DNA of 64,000 bases from Qiania dongpingensis (GCF_014337195.1 NZ_CP060634.1:2046001-2110000); one strand, 5' to 3'. Counted from the stretch's first letter, positions 32,458 to 42,732 are shown. Numbers and translations: made by a program. Notes: generated by a model from the letters alone, not told the origin.

Positions 32458-34668
32458 GTGGAGACGATTTCAGGATATGTCAATAAGATTGTATATCGGA
32501 ATGAGGAAAATGGCTATTCGGTGATCGAACTGTTTAACAGCGGGGAGGATAAAACGCTGGTAGGCATTCTTCCCATGCTGGGAGAAGGAGAATATGTGGA
32601 AGCCAGCGGGACCATTAAAAAGCATCCTCTCTACGGGGAACAGCTGGTGGTGGAGAGTTACGAGATCAAGAATCCTGAGGATACGCTGTCCATAGAAAGA
32701 TATCTGGGGTCCGGCGCCATCAAGGGGATAGGCGAAGCGCTCGCAGCCAGGATCGTGAAACATTTTGGCGAGGACACTTTCCGTATCATAGAGGAGGAGC
32801 CGGAACGGCTGGCGGAAGTGAAAGGAATCAGCAGCCGCATGGCGCTGGAGCTTGGCAGCCAGGTGGCGGAAAAGCGGGACATGCGTCAGGCGATGCTGTT
32901 TTTGCAAAAGTACGGGATTTCTCTCAACCTGGCGGCGAAGATATTCAAGGAATACGGCTCTGAGCTCTATTCGATCATTGAGCAGAATCCATACCGGCTT
33001 GCGGATGATATCGCCGGCGTCGGTTTTAAGATAGCGGATGATATCGCGACGAAAGCAGGCATCCGCGCGGATTCGGACTACCGGATAAAAAGCGGGATAT
33101 TATATACGCTTCTTCAGGCCATAACAAACGGACATACATATCTTCCGATGGATGAGCTCCTGCGCGGGACGAATCAGCTGCTGGGAGTAGAGCTTGACTC
33201 ACTGGAGAACCATATTATGGACCTGGTCATGGACAAGCGCCTGGTGGTGAAGAAGGAAGAGGGAGTCTCAATCGTCTATGCCGCTAAATATTATTATATG
33301 GAGATGAATGTAGCCAGGAGGCTGTCGGAGCTGGATTCTGTGTGGGGAGTGGAAGAAGGCGAAGCGATCGAGATGATCCGGCGGATTGAGGAACAGGAGA
33401 AATTTGAGCTGGATGAACGCCAGCGGGAGGCTGTTCTGGAGGCGGCGCGGCACGGAGTGCTGGTGATCACCGGAGGGCCCGGTACCGGTAAGACGACGAC
33501 GATCACGGCCCTCATCCGCTTCTTCGAGATGGAAGGGATGGAGGTCGTGCTGGGGGCGCCAACAGGGCGGGCGGCCAAACGGATGTCGGAGGCTACAGGA
33601 TATGAGGCCAGGACCATTCACCGCATGCTGGAGCTGTCCGGCATCCAGAATGAATCCTCCGGGGAAGTACACTTCGCCAGGAATCAGGCAAACCCACTGG
33701 AGACAGATGTCATTATCATCGATGAGATGTCCATGGTCGATATTCAGCTGATGCAGTCCCTTCTGGAGGCCGTGGCTGTCGGGACCAGACTGATCCTGGT
33801 GGGGGACCGTGACCAGCTTCCTTCTGTGGGGCCTGGAAATGTCTTAAAGGATATCATCCAGTCGGGAAGCTTCCATGTGGTGCGCCTGACCAGGATATTC
33901 CGCCAGGCTGCCGCCAGTGACATCATTCTGAACGCTCATAAGATAAATAAAGGTCAGCCGGTGGACGTGGCTGCCAGGAGCAGGGATTTTCTGTTCATAA
34001 AGAGGACGGACGCCAATTCCATAATCAATGCGGCGATCGCGCTGATATGTCAGAAGCTTCCGGGGTATCTGAATGTGCCCATGCACGACATTCAGGTGAT
34101 TGCTCCCATGAGAAAAGGTGCTCTGGGAGTAGAACGTCTGAATAAGATACTGCAGGAGTTCCTGAATCCGCCAGATGGAAAGAAAGCGGAAAAAGAGTAT
34201 GCCCAGGGAATTTTCCGCGAGGGCGACAAGGTGATGCAGATCAAAAACAATTATCAGTTGGAATGGGAAGTGAAGAGCCGGTATGGGATTCCTGTAGACA
34301 CAGGAACCGGAGTCTTCAATGGGGACATCGGGACCATAAGCGAGATCAATTCCTTCGCGGAGGAGCTTGTTGTGGAGTTTGATGAAGGAAGAGTGGTCAC
34401 CTACGATTTCAGCCAGCTGGAAGAACTGGAGCTGGCCTATGCCATAACGATTCACAAGGCGCAGGGAAGCGAATACGCGGCGGTGGTCATCCCGCTTCTG
34501 AGCGGACCGAGGATGCTCATGACTAGGAATCTTCTATACACGGCGGTAACCAGGGCCAGATCCTGTGTATGTATCGTGGGAATGCCGGAAACCTTTTTGG
34601 GAATGATTGAAAACGAGACAGAACAGAGACGCTATTCCAGCCTGGATAAGCGTCTGGAAGAGCTGTGA
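32458..34668 (+). CDS. recD2: ATP-dependent RecD2-like DNA helicase
   Basis: The 736-residue SF1B helicase unwinds DNA 5' to 3' and acts in repair without RecBC. The N-terminal OB-like part (about 1-85) and tandem helix-hairpin-helix region (about 95-215) distinguish RecD2 from RecD. Helicase motifs follow: Walker A GGPGTGKTT (about 340-348), IIIDEMSMVD, GDRDQLPSVGPG, VVRLTRIFRQA, and near the end YAITIHKAQGSEY and LLYTAVTRARSCV. GTG start with AAAGGAG ahead. It overlaps comF by four bases. Confidence 0.96.
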   Translation: METISGYVNKIVYRNEENGYSVIELFNSGEDKTLVGILPMLGEGEYVEASGTIKKHPLYGEQLVVESYEIKNPEDTLSIERYLGSGAIKGIGEALAARIVKHFGEDTFRIIEEEPERLAEVKGISSRMALELGSQVAEKRDMRQAMLFLQKYGISLNLAAKIFKEYGSELYSIIEQNPYRLADDIAGVGFKIADDIATKAGIRADSDYRIKSGILYTLLQAITNGHTYLPMDELLRGTNQLLGVELDSLENHIMDLVMDKRLVVKKEEGVSIVYAAKYYYMEMNVARRLSELDSVWGVEEGEAIEMIRRIEEQEKFELDERQREAVLEAARHGVLVITGGPGTGKTTTITALIRFFEMEGMEVVLGAPTGRAAKRMSEATGYEARTIHRMLELSGIQNESSGEVHFARNQANPLETDVIIIDEMSMVDIQLMQSLLEAVAVGTRLILVGDRDQLPSVGPGNVLKDIIQSGSFHVVRLTRIFRQAAASDIILNAHKINKGQPVDVAARSRDFLFIKRTDANSIINAAIALICQKLPGYLNVPMHDIQVIAPMRKGALGVERLNKILQEFLNPPDGKKAEKEYAQGIFREGDKVMQIKNNYQLEWEVKSRYGIPVDTGTGVFNGDIGTISEINSFAEELVVEFDEGRVVTYDFSQLEELELAYAITIHKAQGSEYAAVVIPLLSGPRMLMTRNLLYTAVTRARSCVCIVGMPETFLGMIENETEQRRYSSLDKRLEEL

Positions 34669-35396
34669 CAGGAGGGAAGAGTACGATACTGGATTTGCTT
34701 TATCCAAGGCGCTGCCCGGTCTGTGGAGAAATCCTGCCGTATGGGAGGGGATCTGTATGCGGCAGCTGTGAGCCGAAGCTTTCTTATGTCAGCCAGCCGG
34801 TCTGCATGAAATGCGGAAAGGAGCTGGAGAAGCTGGATCACGGCTGGAACGGAGGGGAATACTGCGCCGACTGTATACGTCATCCAAAGGATTTTGCGGG
34901 AGGCATTGCGCTGCTTAATTATAATGCGGCGGCTCAGGCAGTCATGGCCCGGCTTAAATATCAGAATAAAAGAGAGGGTGCAGAATTTCTGGCGGCTGAA
35001 ATGGCAAAAAGGCATGGAAGGCAGCTTCTCCGGCTGAGGCCAGACGCGCTGGTCCCGGTGCCCATTCACAAAGCCAGACGGAAGCTGCGGGGATATAACC
35101 AGGCGGAGCTGCTGGCGAAGGCCCTGGGCAAAAGGCTGGGGATTCCCGTGAGAACGGATCTGCTGTTCAGGGTGGAAAATACGAAAGCGCAGAAACAGCT
35201 CGGGTATGAGGAACGCCAGAAGAACGAGGCGCGGGCGTTCCGTACTGCGGGAAAAGCAGCGGTGCGGGGCATCCTGATCCTGGTGGATGATATCTATACC
35301 ACAGGCGCAACCGCCCAGTCGTGTACCGCAGTTTTGCTAAAGGCCGGCGCGGAGCGGGTATATCTGGCAAGCATGGCGGTCGGATACGGAAGATGA
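34665..35396 (+). CDS. comF: ComF family phosphoribosyltransferase-like protein
   Basis: The 243-residue protein has N-terminal zinc-finger cysteines (C17xxC20, C32xxC35, C47xxC50 and a later CxxC-type pair) and a C-terminal phosphoribosyltransferase fold with the PRPP loop ILILVDDIYTTGATAQSC (about 204-221) and PVPIHKARRKLRGYNQAELLA. ComF takes part in DNA uptake during competence in related bacteria. The GTG start overlaps the recD2 stop (GTGA), so the two are translationally coupled, as in many Firmicutes. Confidence 0.93.
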   Translation: MTGGKSTILDLLYPRRCPVCGEILPYGRGSVCGSCEPKLSYVSQPVCMKCGKELEKLDHGWNGGEYCADCIRHPKDFAGGIALLNYNAAAQAVMARLKYQNKREGAEFLAAEMAKRHGRQLLRLRPDALVPVPIHKARRKLRGYNQAELLAKALGKRLGIPVRTDLLFRVENTKAQKQLGYEERQKNEARAFRTAGKAAVRGILILVDDIYTTGATAQSCTAVLLKAGAERVYLASMAVGYGR

Positions 35397-35503
35397 GTCT
35401 GCCGTCTGGATTTATTTCCATTTTTAAACAATCATAAAATTCAATCATATGGAAAGCTTCTTTGGCGTACACTATTTTAAAGACAGGCCGAAGGAGTTTT
35501 TAT

Positions 35504-36421
35504 ATGAAGCGGAATTTTCTATTGGCGGCAGGAGGGACAATCCTCCTGTTTCTGTTTCCTTATATGGTCACACTTTTTATCACCGGCAAGATCACCATGG
35601 CGCCGAAACAGACGGCGGACAGCGGGAGAACAGTTCAGATAAAAAGCGAATATGGAACAGAAGAAATCGATCTGGAGGACTATGTACAGGGAGTGGCGGC
35701 GTCGCAGATCCCGGGGAATTATGAAAAGGAGGCTGTGAAGGCCCAAGTGATCATAGCCAGGACATATCTGTACAAGATGATGGGAGACGAGACCGCTATT
35801 GCCGGCAGTGAACTGTCCTGCGGATATTGGGACACGGAGACCAGAAAAAAGGAATGGGGAGACAATTACCTGGAGTATCAGGAGAAGTTTAAACAGGCCG
35901 CGTCGGAGAGCGCGGGCCAGGTGCTGACTTATCAAGGGTCCTTAATTGACGCCATGTTCCACCGGGCCAGCGCGGGAAAGACCAGAGACGGGGGAGAGCT
36001 TCTGCCATACATAAAGAGCGTTGACAGCAGTCAGGATGTGGATATGGAAGGATACGTGACGATCAGAGAATATTCAGCCCCTGACCTGGTATCCGCCATA
36101 AGCTCTTTGCGCGGGCAGCAGCTTACGGATACGGATGCTTTGGGGCTGCAGATAGCGGCCAGGGACGACGCGGGATATGTGCAGAGTGTGATGGCCGGTA
36201 CGGAAACCTATACTGGGGAAGAGGTGGCCTCTGTGCTTTCCCTTCCGTCATCCGCATTTTCTATCACACAGTCTGAGAACGGGATTAAATTTGTCGACAA
36301 GGGCTCCGGCCATGGATATGGACTCAGCCAGTGGGGAGCGAATAAGCTGGCGGGAGAAGGAAAGGATGCCGCGGCCATATTGGCTTACTATTATCAAAAT
36401 GTAAGCATTGAAAAAAAGTAA
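35504..36421 (+). CDS. spoIID: Stage II sporulation protein D
   Basis: The 305-residue protein is a membrane-anchored lytic transglycosylase that drives engulfment of the forespore. One transmembrane segment lies at about 6-27. The SpoIID domain follows, with LEDYVQGVAASQIPGNYEKEAVKAQVIIARTYLY (the conserved catalytic Glu lies in this block), FHRASAGKTRDGGE and the C-terminal GSGHGYGLSQWGANKLA. The start follows AAGGAG. It is followed by a SpoIIQ-like gene, the usual pairing. Confidence 0.94.
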   Translation: MKRNFLLAAGGTILLFLFPYMVTLFITGKITMAPKQTADSGRTVQIKSEYGTEEIDLEDYVQGVAASQIPGNYEKEAVKAQVIIARTYLYKMMGDETAIAGSELSCGYWDTETRKKEWGDNYLEYQEKFKQAASESAGQVLTYQGSLIDAMFHRASAGKTRDGGELLPYIKSVDSSQDVDMEGYVTIREYSAPDLVSAISSLRGQQLTDTDALGLQIAARDDAGYVQSVMAGTETYTGEEVASVLSLPSSAFSITQSENGIKFVDKGSGHGYGLSQWGANKLAGEGKDAAAILAYYYQNVSIEKK

Positions 36422-36505
36422 AAAAATGTTGGTGAGCCAGAATTGTCCAGATAATTTTTGAATAGGACACGGTAATCGGGCAAGACTAATACCGAGGTGA
36501 TTATC

Positions 36506-37291
36506 GTGAAGAAGAAGCAAGGATTGCTGGTCATGCTGCTGGGGTGTCTTGTGACCGTGACTGCCATTGCCGGAGTACTGGTATGGAGGGGAACGGACAA
36601 GAAAGAAGATGAGAATAATCAGTACATGGAACTGAACGATTCTTCGGAAGAGCTCTTATGGAATGACGAAGAAACTACGGGTACAAAGGAAGAAACGTCG
36701 GAAGACGTAAAAGAGACGACAAAGACCGCGGCGAATACGCCCGAGTCGACAGAGGCCACAGAGGCCGTGAGAGAAGAAACCGGTGATGAGGATTCTCCGG
36801 AACAGGATCAAATGGAGCTTCCTTCGGAAGCGCCCGCCGCTGCCGGCGAAGTACATTCAGTGAGTTTCGGGGAAACGGACAAGCTGATCTGGCCGGTAGA
36901 AGGAAATGTCATATTGGATTATTCCATGGACAAAACCATTTATTTTCCTACGCTTGATCAGTACAAGTGCAATCCCGCCGTCCTGATACAGGGCGCGGCC
37001 GGAACACAGGTAAAAGCTGCCGCAAATGCCATTGTAAAAGCGGTTGGGACAAATGAAGAGCTGGGAAATTATGTAACGCTGGATTTGGGGAACGCTTATG
37101 AACTGACCTGCGGCCAGCTCACGGAGCTTGCCGTGAATCCTGGAGACTATGTGGAAGCCGGGGCTGTTATCGGAAATCTGGCCGAGCCTACCAAGTATTA
37201 TGTGGTAGAAGGCCCGAACCTTTATTTTCAGATGACAAAGGACGGTGCGCCCATTGATCCTCTGGATTTTGTGGAATACGCACAGGAGTAA
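36506..37291 (+). CDS. spoIIQ: SpoIIQ-like M23 (LytM) domain protein, catalytic residues absent
   Basis: The 261-residue forespore membrane protein has a transmembrane segment (about 5-25), an acidic Thr/Glu-rich linker (about 30-115) and a LytM domain (about 125-260). In active LytM peptidases the zinc is held by HxxxD and HxH. Here the matching segments read NPAVLI and LYFQM, so both are lost, as in Bacillus SpoIIQ, which serves as a scaffold with SpoIIIAH in the channel linking mother cell and forespore. Clostridial SpoIIQ often keeps part of the site, so this one is more decayed. I chose the GTG at 36506, six bases after GAGGTG; a GTG at 36497 lies inside the ribosome site. Confidence 0.85.
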   Translation: MKKKQGLLVMLLGCLVTVTAIAGVLVWRGTDKKEDENNQYMELNDSSEELLWNDEETTGTKEETSEDVKETTKTAANTPESTEATEAVREETGDEDSPEQDQMELPSEAPAAAGEVHSVSFGETDKLIWPVEGNVILDYSMDKTIYFPTLDQYKCNPAVLIQGAAGTQVKAAANAIVKAVGTNEELGNYVTLDLGNAYELTCGQLTELAVNPGDYVEAGAVIGNLAEPTKYYVVEGPNLYFQMTKDGAPIDPLDFVEYAQE

Positions 37292-37315
37292 AGGACGAAT
37301 CTGCATAATAGACCT

Positions 37316-37370
37316 GCACCCCCGCTGGAAATATGGAAACATCCATTATTTCCGGCGAGGGTGCCTTTAC
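37316..37370 (+). terminator. Long hairpin terminator after spoIIQ-like gene
   Basis: An 18-pair stem with one mismatch and one G-U pair joins 37316-37333 to 37347-37364, followed by CTTTAC. The T run is short, so ending is probable, not certain. Confidence 0.6.
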
Positions 37371-37391
37371 ATATTTTCAATCATACTTTGT

Positions 37392-37444
37392 CGCACGAAG
37401 TGCGCCCGCCCGGAGGGCATGAATTAAGGGATGCCCTAGGGTAT
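37392..37444 (+). repeat. Palindromic flank repeat, copy 2
   Basis: CGCAC-GAA-GTGCG and GGGCAT ... ATGCCC lead into GGGTAT, in the same orientation as 3206-3258, with about 6 differences in 53 bases. The large element at its right is in the opposite orientation to that of copy 1. Confidence 0.7.
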
Positions 37445-38170
37445 ACCTTTGAATACTTTTAAAACAGTCTTATGAATCAGATGAAACAGGAGGAAATCCG
37501 ATTGCATCCAGGCGGCTCGCTGGCAGCCGTAACCAGAATCTTTACGGCCTCCAGTCGGTCCTTTCCAACTGACATGGATAAATCGATATTTTTCCATGTC
37601 AGATTCCAATAAAAACCTGCATGAGATTCGGTTTTTACCTCCCTGCGGCCGGGAAGATCCTGCTAACGCCTTTGCGGCACTCGCCTTACGATGGAATCGG
37701 ATTGTTCCTCCTGCTCCTCTTTCCGCACCAAGATAAACTTCCGCATGTTTTGAAAACCGTTGGAGCGGCCTGCCGTGGCCCGCTGCCATAAGGCGCGCGG
37801 GCCGTGTGGATATCCAATCCTTTTTTGGAATCAATGTAACGAAAATCATTCATAACAGTGCGGCGGGGACGGCACCGGCAGAAAGATTCCGGTCCGGCCT
37901 AAAGGTGAGCGCCGCAGGAAAGAGGCCGATGTTCCCCAGGCGTAGGGAGGCAGAAACGAAAAATACCGATTCCGTTTCTGAGCGAACCGGAGACGGGAAA
38001 TCATCCGGATTTTCCATCGACATGTGAGCGGTACTGCCGGAGCGGGGATAAAGCGGCCACTTTATCGCCAGCGAACCGAAATCGTGACGGTCCGGAACTT
38101 CTGCCGGCGCTAAACTGGAACTTTATCAGAGCTAATTAAAAATGATTCCAGAAGTATTTAGTATCATATT
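37440..38170 (+). repeat. Non-coding repeat element, copy 2
   Basis: About 730 bases that align as reverse complement with 3254-3789. It is longer because of two segments absent from copy 1, near 37545-37675 and 37815-37890. The best-conserved part is 37895-38110, including the stretch that would encode ETKNTDSVSERTGDG. The outer ends, GGTATACCTTTGAATACTTT and the complement of GAAGTATTTAGTATCATA, are imperfect inverted repeats. It reaches the stop of the CYTH gene. Confidence 0.8.
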
Positions 38171-38600
38171 AAATCATATTGCTGTTATGATAGCGGCTGT
38201 CAGTAGTCACATCCTCCCCAAACCAGTCGGGAGGACAAAAAGAGCGTGCTTCTTCCTCTGTGGAAAATTCCACTTCGACCAGTGTGAGCTCCCTCGGAGC
38301 GGAGAAGATATCCAGCTCTGCTGTGAGGGTCCCAAGAGGGATCCGGTAACGTTTTTTCGTAATGGTGCGGCCGTCGGCCTTTGCTTTCAGATGCAGATAA
38401 GCGTTTTCGTTCAGCGGCAGGTTATATTCTTCCCGCGCCATCATCCCCTTCCCTTTGTAAGTCATATAATAGCTGTTATCCTCTTGCCTGATTCTAACCA
38501 CCGGGTCTGTGCACAGATAAGCCTGCTCGATTGTAAGACATGGATAGGATTCCAGGTTCTCCGGTATCTTTTTCACTAAGAATTTCCGTTCTATTTCCAT
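38169..38600 (-). CDS. CYTH domain protein (triphosphate tunnel metalloenzyme)
   Basis: The 143-residue protein begins MEIERKFLV, the ExExK signature of the CYTH fold, with further tunnel residues in VVRIRQEDNSYYMTYKGKG, EYNLPL, KKRYRIPLG and AELDIF ... LVEVEF. Members hydrolyse triphosphates, commonly inorganic tripolyphosphate in bacteria. Short bacterial CYTH proteins of this length are frequent. It is transcribed alone, toward the repeat element. Confidence 0.92.
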   Translation of the reverse strand: MEIERKFLVKKIPENLESYPCLTIEQAYLCTDPVVRIRQEDNSYYMTYKGKGMMAREEYNLPLNENAYLHLKAKADGRTITKKRYRIPLGTLTAELDIFSAPRELTLVEVEFSTEEEARSFCPPDWFGEDVTTDSRYHNSNMI

Positions 38601-38768
38601 TCTGCGTTCCTTTCTGGAGGCAGCGGCCGGCCGCCCTCCGCATCCTGTTATTTTACAGTTTCTTTATGATTTTTCTTATTTTATCATACTTTCATTCTAT
38701 AACCAAGGGGAGGAGTGTGATATAATAGATGCAGTTAACAGGAGTGGAATCGAAAAAGGAGGTCTATC

Positions 38769-39317
38769 ATGAGTAAAGTTTATGTTTGTATGGCTCCGGG
38801 GCTGGAAGAGGTGGAATGTCTTGCTGTTGTGGATATTTTACGGCGGGGAGGAGTGGAAGTGGAGACTGCTTCCATGGGAGAGGGACTTGAAGTGACAGGG
38901 TCCCATGATATCACCGTGAAAGCCGACAGCATGTGGTCGTCAGAAGCGTGCGGCGCATGTGACGCGGTCTTCCTGCCGGGAGGGATGCCGGGCACGGCGA
39001 ATTTGACCGCGCATGCGGAGCTTGGAGAGACGCTCCAGAAGTTTCACAGAGAAGGCAAGCTGCTTGCCGCCATTTGCGCAGCGCCCAGTGTGCTGGGGAA
39101 ATACCACTGTCTGGAAGGAAAAAAAGCTACCTGCTATCCCGGGTGGGAGGACAAGCTTTTGGGGGCGGAGCATGTGGAAGAAGGCGTGGTCCGGGACGGA
39201 AACGTGATGACGGGACGCGGACTCGGTTTTGCCATCGACGAAGGCCTTGAGCTCCTTAAAATTCTTGTGGGTGAGGAGACCTCGGAAAGGGTGAAAAAAG
39301 AGATCCAGCATCCATAA
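38769..39317 (+). CDS. DJ-1/PfpI (YajL/ThiJ-like) family protein
   Basis: The 182-residue protein has the DJ-1 fold with the reactive Cys103 in AAICAAPSVLG at the nucleophile elbow and an acidic residue cluster GLEEVE (13-16) opposite it. PGGMPGTANL and TGRGLGFAIDEGLELL are also conserved. The family includes chaperone-like and deglycase-like proteins; its reaction is uncertain. The start follows AAAGGAGG. TATAAT near 38722 may be its -10 box. Confidence 0.92.
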   Translation: MSKVYVCMAPGLEEVECLAVVDILRRGGVEVETASMGEGLEVTGSHDITVKADSMWSSEACGACDAVFLPGGMPGTANLTAHAELGETLQKFHREGKLLAAICAAPSVLGKYHCLEGKKATCYPGWEDKLLGAEHVEEGVVRDGNVMTGRGLGFAIDEGLELLKILVGEETSERVKKEIQHP

Positions 39318-39486
39318 GATAGGAAGAATACCTGTACGCTGAGGAAGATGCCGGCCCCACAGCCAAGAGTTTCCAGAAATCGAAATTTCCGCTGGTAATT
39401 AAAAAACTTCTATGCTATAATGGTAAATTGCTAGACTGTGAGAAAATGTAATACGTTATATATATTTAAGGAGGAATACACGAACA

Positions 39487-40773
39487 ATGAGTGTACAGGT
39501 AGAGAATTTGGAAAAAAACATGGCAAAGCTGACAATCGAAGTACCGGCTGAGGAAGTCGCAAAGGCGATTCAGGGCGCATACCAGAAAAATAAAAACAGG
39601 TTCAATGTCCCCGGTTTCCGGAAAGGCAAAGTACCTCAGAAAATGATCGAGAAGATGTATGGCGCCGGCGTTTTCTATGAAGATGCCGTAAATATGCTGC
39701 TTCCCGGAGCTTATGAGAAGGCCGTGGAAGAGAGCGGGCTGGAAGTCGTATCCCAGCCTGAGATCGACGTTACACAGATCGAGGCTGGAAAGCCTATGAT
39801 CTTTACTGCATCTGTGGCTGTGAAGCCGGAAGTGACTCTTGGAGAGTATAAGGGCCTGGAAGTGGAAAGACAGGAGATCATCGTCACAGATGACGAGGTA
39901 ATGGAAGAAATCAAAAAGGAGCAGGATAAGAACGCCGCTATGGTGACGGTAGAGGGAAGACCTGTTGAAAAGGATGACACGGCTGTCATCGATTTCGAGG
40001 GCTTCTGTGATGGCGTGCCGTTTGAAGGCGGAAAGGGAGAGGATTTTCCTCTGGTGATCGGCTCCGGACAGTTTATTCCTGGCTTTGAAGAGCAGCTGAT
40101 CGGCAAAAACGTAGGAGAAGAGGTAGAAGTGAACGTTACGTTCCCCACTCCTTATCAGGCAAAAGAACTGGAAGGCAAGGACGCCATGTTCAAAGTCACA
40201 GTCAAAGAACTGAAGGCGAAAGAGCTGCCTGAAATCGATGATGAATTCGCCAGCGAGGTATCCGAATTTGACACGCTGGAAGAATATAAGAAAGAAGTGG
40301 CAGATAAATTAAGAGAGCAGAAGGAAGCGGAAGCCAAGAGGAAGAAAGAGGACGAGGCTGTAAATAAGGCCGTTGAAAACGCGACCATGGATATCCCCGA
40401 GGCTATGATAAAGACCCAGGCTTCCAATATGGTGAACGAATTTGCTCAGAGAATGCAGGGACAGGGCCTTACTATGGAGCAGTATATGCAGTTCACCGGC
40501 ACCACGAGAGAAAAAATGGAAGAGCAGATGATGGAGCAGGCCAAGAAGAGGATCCAGGTTAGACTGACCCTGGAGGCAGTTGCAAAGGCTGAGAACATCC
40601 AGATATCAGAAGAAGAACTTGACAAAGAAATTGAAGAGATGGCCAAGGCTTACAAGATGGAAGCAGACCAGCTCAAGAAATATTTAGGAGACGCGGAAGC
40701 AGAGCAGATGAAGACAGACCTGGCGGTGCAGAAGGCGGTCGATCTGCTGGTGGCGGAAGCGAAAGAAGCCTAA
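39487..40773 (+). CDS. tig: Trigger factor
   Basis: The 428-residue chaperone binds ribosomes at the exit tunnel and folds new chains. It has the N-terminal ribosome-binding domain with [21 protein letters not shown] (about 38-58), a FKBP-like prolyl isomerase domain (about 150-240; [20 protein letters not shown]) and a long helical C-terminal domain. It starts the cluster tig-clpP-clpX-lon-engB, typical of clostridia. TATAAT at 39416-39421 is the probable -10 box. AAGGAGG precedes the ATG. Confidence 0.97.
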   Translation: MSVQVENLEKNMAKLTIEVPAEEVAKAIQGAYQKNKNRFNVPGFRKGKVPQKMIEKMYGAGVFYEDAVNMLLPGAYEKAVEESGLEVVSQPEIDVTQIEAGKPMIFTASVAVKPEVTLGEYKGLEVERQEIIVTDDEVMEEIKKEQDKNAAMVTVEGRPVEKDDTAVIDFEGFCDGVPFEGGKGEDFPLVIGSGQFIPGFEEQLIGKNVGEEVEVNVTFPTPYQAKELEGKDAMFKVTVKELKAKELPEIDDEFASEVSEFDTLEEYKKEVADKLREQKEAEAKRKKEDEAVNKAVENATMDIPEAMIKTQASNMVNEFAQRMQGQGLTMEQYMQFTGTTREKMEEQMMEQAKKRIQVRLTLEAVAKAENIQISEEELDKEIEEMAKAYKMEADQLKKYLGDAEAEQMKTDLAVQKAVDLLVAEAKEA

Positions 40774-40795
40774 ATTTAAGACAGGAGGCATCAGA

Positions 40796-41383
40796 ATGAG
40801 TTTAGTACCTTACGTCATTGAATCAACCAGCAGGGGGGAGCGCTCCTACGACATATATTCCAGGCTGCTTAAGGACAGGATCATTTTTCTGGGAGAAGAG
40901 GTAAATGAAGCTACGGCCAGCCTGGTAGTGGCCCAGCTTTTATTCCTGGAATCTGAGGATCCCGGAAAGGATATCCAGCTGTACATCAACAGCCCCGGCG
41001 GAGTCGTGACAGCAGGTATGGCGATTTACGATACCATGCATTATATCAAATGCGACGTATCCACCATTTGTATTGGAATGGCGGCCAGCATGGGCGCATT
41101 CCTTCTGGCAGGCGGAACCAAAGGGAAACGTATGGCGCTTCCCAACGCAGAGATCATGATCCACCAGCCTTCCGGCGGCGCGAAGGGTCAGGCCACCGAC
41201 ATTAAGATCGTGGCTGACAAGATCATCGAGACCCGGAAAAAGCTGAATCAGCTGCTGGCGCAGAATACAGGTCAGCCGCTGGATGTGATTGAAGTGGATA
41301 CCGAACGCGATCATTATATGAGTGCGGCAGAAGCCAAGGAATATGGCATCATTGACCAAGTAATCGAAAGTCGTCAGAGGTAA
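40796..41383 (+). CDS. clpP: ATP-dependent Clp protease proteolytic subunit
   Basis: The 195-residue serine peptidase forms the double-ring chamber served by ClpX. The triad is Ser98 (GMAASMGAF), His123 (IMIHQPSGG) and Asp172 ([11 protein letters not shown]). The short N-terminus is nearly mature in length. It lies 22 bases after tig with AGGAGG as ribosome site, and clpX begins four bases after its stop. Confidence 0.98.
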   Translation: MSLVPYVIESTSRGERSYDIYSRLLKDRIIFLGEEVNEATASLVVAQLLFLESEDPGKDIQLYINSPGGVVTAGMAIYDTMHYIKCDVSTICIGMAASMGAFLLAGGTKGKRMALPNAEIMIHQPSGGAKGQATDIKIVADKIIETRKKLNQLLAQNTGQPLDVIEVDTERDHYMSAAEAKEYGIIDQVIESRQR

Positions 41384-41387
41384 ACGG

Positions 41388-42647
41388 ATGGCAGGAAAAT
41401 TTGATGTTCGCTGCTCTTTCTGCGGAAAGACCCAGGAACAAGTGAAGAAGCTGATTGCAGGCGGGAAAGATGTCTACATCTGCGACGAGTGCGTGGAGCT
41501 TTGCGCGGAGCTTATTGAAGAAGAGACGGCGAGTGACGCGGTGGAGCAGCTGGAGGGAATTAACCTTTTGAAGCCTAAGGAGATCAAAGAGTTTCTGGAC
41601 GAATATGTGATCGGACAGGAACGGGCGAAGAAGGTGCTTTCCGTCGCGGTATACAATCACTATAAAAGGATTACGGCGCCATCGGATTCGGATGTGGAGG
41701 TACAGAAAAGCAACATCCTGCTTCTCGGCCCCACCGGTTCCGGAAAGACGTTTCTGGCACAGACACTGGCCAGGATCCTCAATGTACCTTTTGCGATCGC
41801 GGATGCCACGGCTCTCACTGAGGCCGGGTATGTAGGCGAAGACGTGGAGAATATCCTGCTGAAGATCATTCAGGCTGCTGACTTTGATATCAACAGGGCA
41901 GAATACGGAATTATCTATATTGATGAAATAGATAAGATTACCAAGAAATCAGAAAATGTCTCAATCACAAGGGACGTATCCGGCGAAGGCGTCCAGCAGG
42001 CGCTCTTAAAGATTCTGGAGGGGACTACGGCCAGTGTTCCTCCCCAGGGAGGCAGGAAGCATCCCCATCAGGAGATGTATCAGATCGATACTACCAATAT
42101 CCTGTTTATCTGCGGAGGGGCCTTTGACGGCTTGGAGCAGATTATTGAAAACAGGCTTGGAGCCGGATCCATCGGGTTTGAGGCAGATTTGAAAGACAAA
42201 AATAAGAGAGACATCAGCGAGCTTTTGGCCCAGGTGATGCCTCAGGATCTGATAAAATTCGGTCTGATCCCTGAATTCATCGGCCGTGTACCGATGGTGG
42301 AGTCTCTGGAGCTTTTGGACCGGGATGCGCTGATCCGTATCCTGACAGAGCCTAAGAACGCCATAGTTAAACAGTATAAACGTCTGTTTGATCTGGACGG
42401 CGTGGAACTGGAATTTTCCAGGGACGCGCTGGAGACGATCGCGGATCAGGCGGTGGAGCGAAAGATCGGTGCCAGAGGCCTGCGGGCGATTATGGAAAAG
42501 GTAATGACAGATATCATGTATGAGATTCCGTCCGATGAAAATATTGGCCGGTGCCTGATCACGAAAGAAGTGGTAGAAGGCGAGAGTAAGCCGGAGCTTA
42601 CTTACCGGGACACGGAAGTGAAGACACGAAAAGGCGAAACAGCCTGA
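41388..42647 (+). CDS. clpX: ATP-dependent Clp protease ATP-binding subunit ClpX
   Basis: The 419-residue AAA+ unfoldase delivers substrates to ClpP. The N-terminal zinc domain has C9, C12, C32 and C35. The ATPase has Walker [13 protein letters not shown] (about 114-125), Walker [11 protein letters not shown], and the ClpP-binding loop of the IGF type, seen here as SIGFEADLK. The C-terminal sensor 2 region has [12 protein letters not shown]. It directly follows clpP in the same transcript. Confidence 0.98.
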   Translation: MAGKFDVRCSFCGKTQEQVKKLIAGGKDVYICDECVELCAELIEEETASDAVEQLEGINLLKPKEIKEFLDEYVIGQERAKKVLSVAVYNHYKRITAPSDSDVEVQKSNILLLGPTGSGKTFLAQTLARILNVPFAIADATALTEAGYVGEDVENILLKIIQAADFDINRAEYGIIYIDEIDKITKKSENVSITRDVSGEGVQQALLKILEGTTASVPPQGGRKHPHQEMYQIDTTNILFICGGAFDGLEQIIENRLGAGSIGFEADLKDKNKRDISELLAQVMPQDLIKFGLIPEFIGRVPMVESLELLDRDALIRILTEPKNAIVKQYKRLFDLDGVELEFSRDALETIADQAVERKIGARGLRAIMEKVMTDIMYEIPSDENIGRCLITKEVVEGESKPELTYRDTEVKTRKGETA

Positions 42648-42732
42648 GGATGGGGGGCCGCAGTATTCTGCAGCGCCCCATTTAAAGCTGGCCCCCATAG
42701 GGGGCAGCTGAAAGGCAAAAGGAGGAAAGAAC

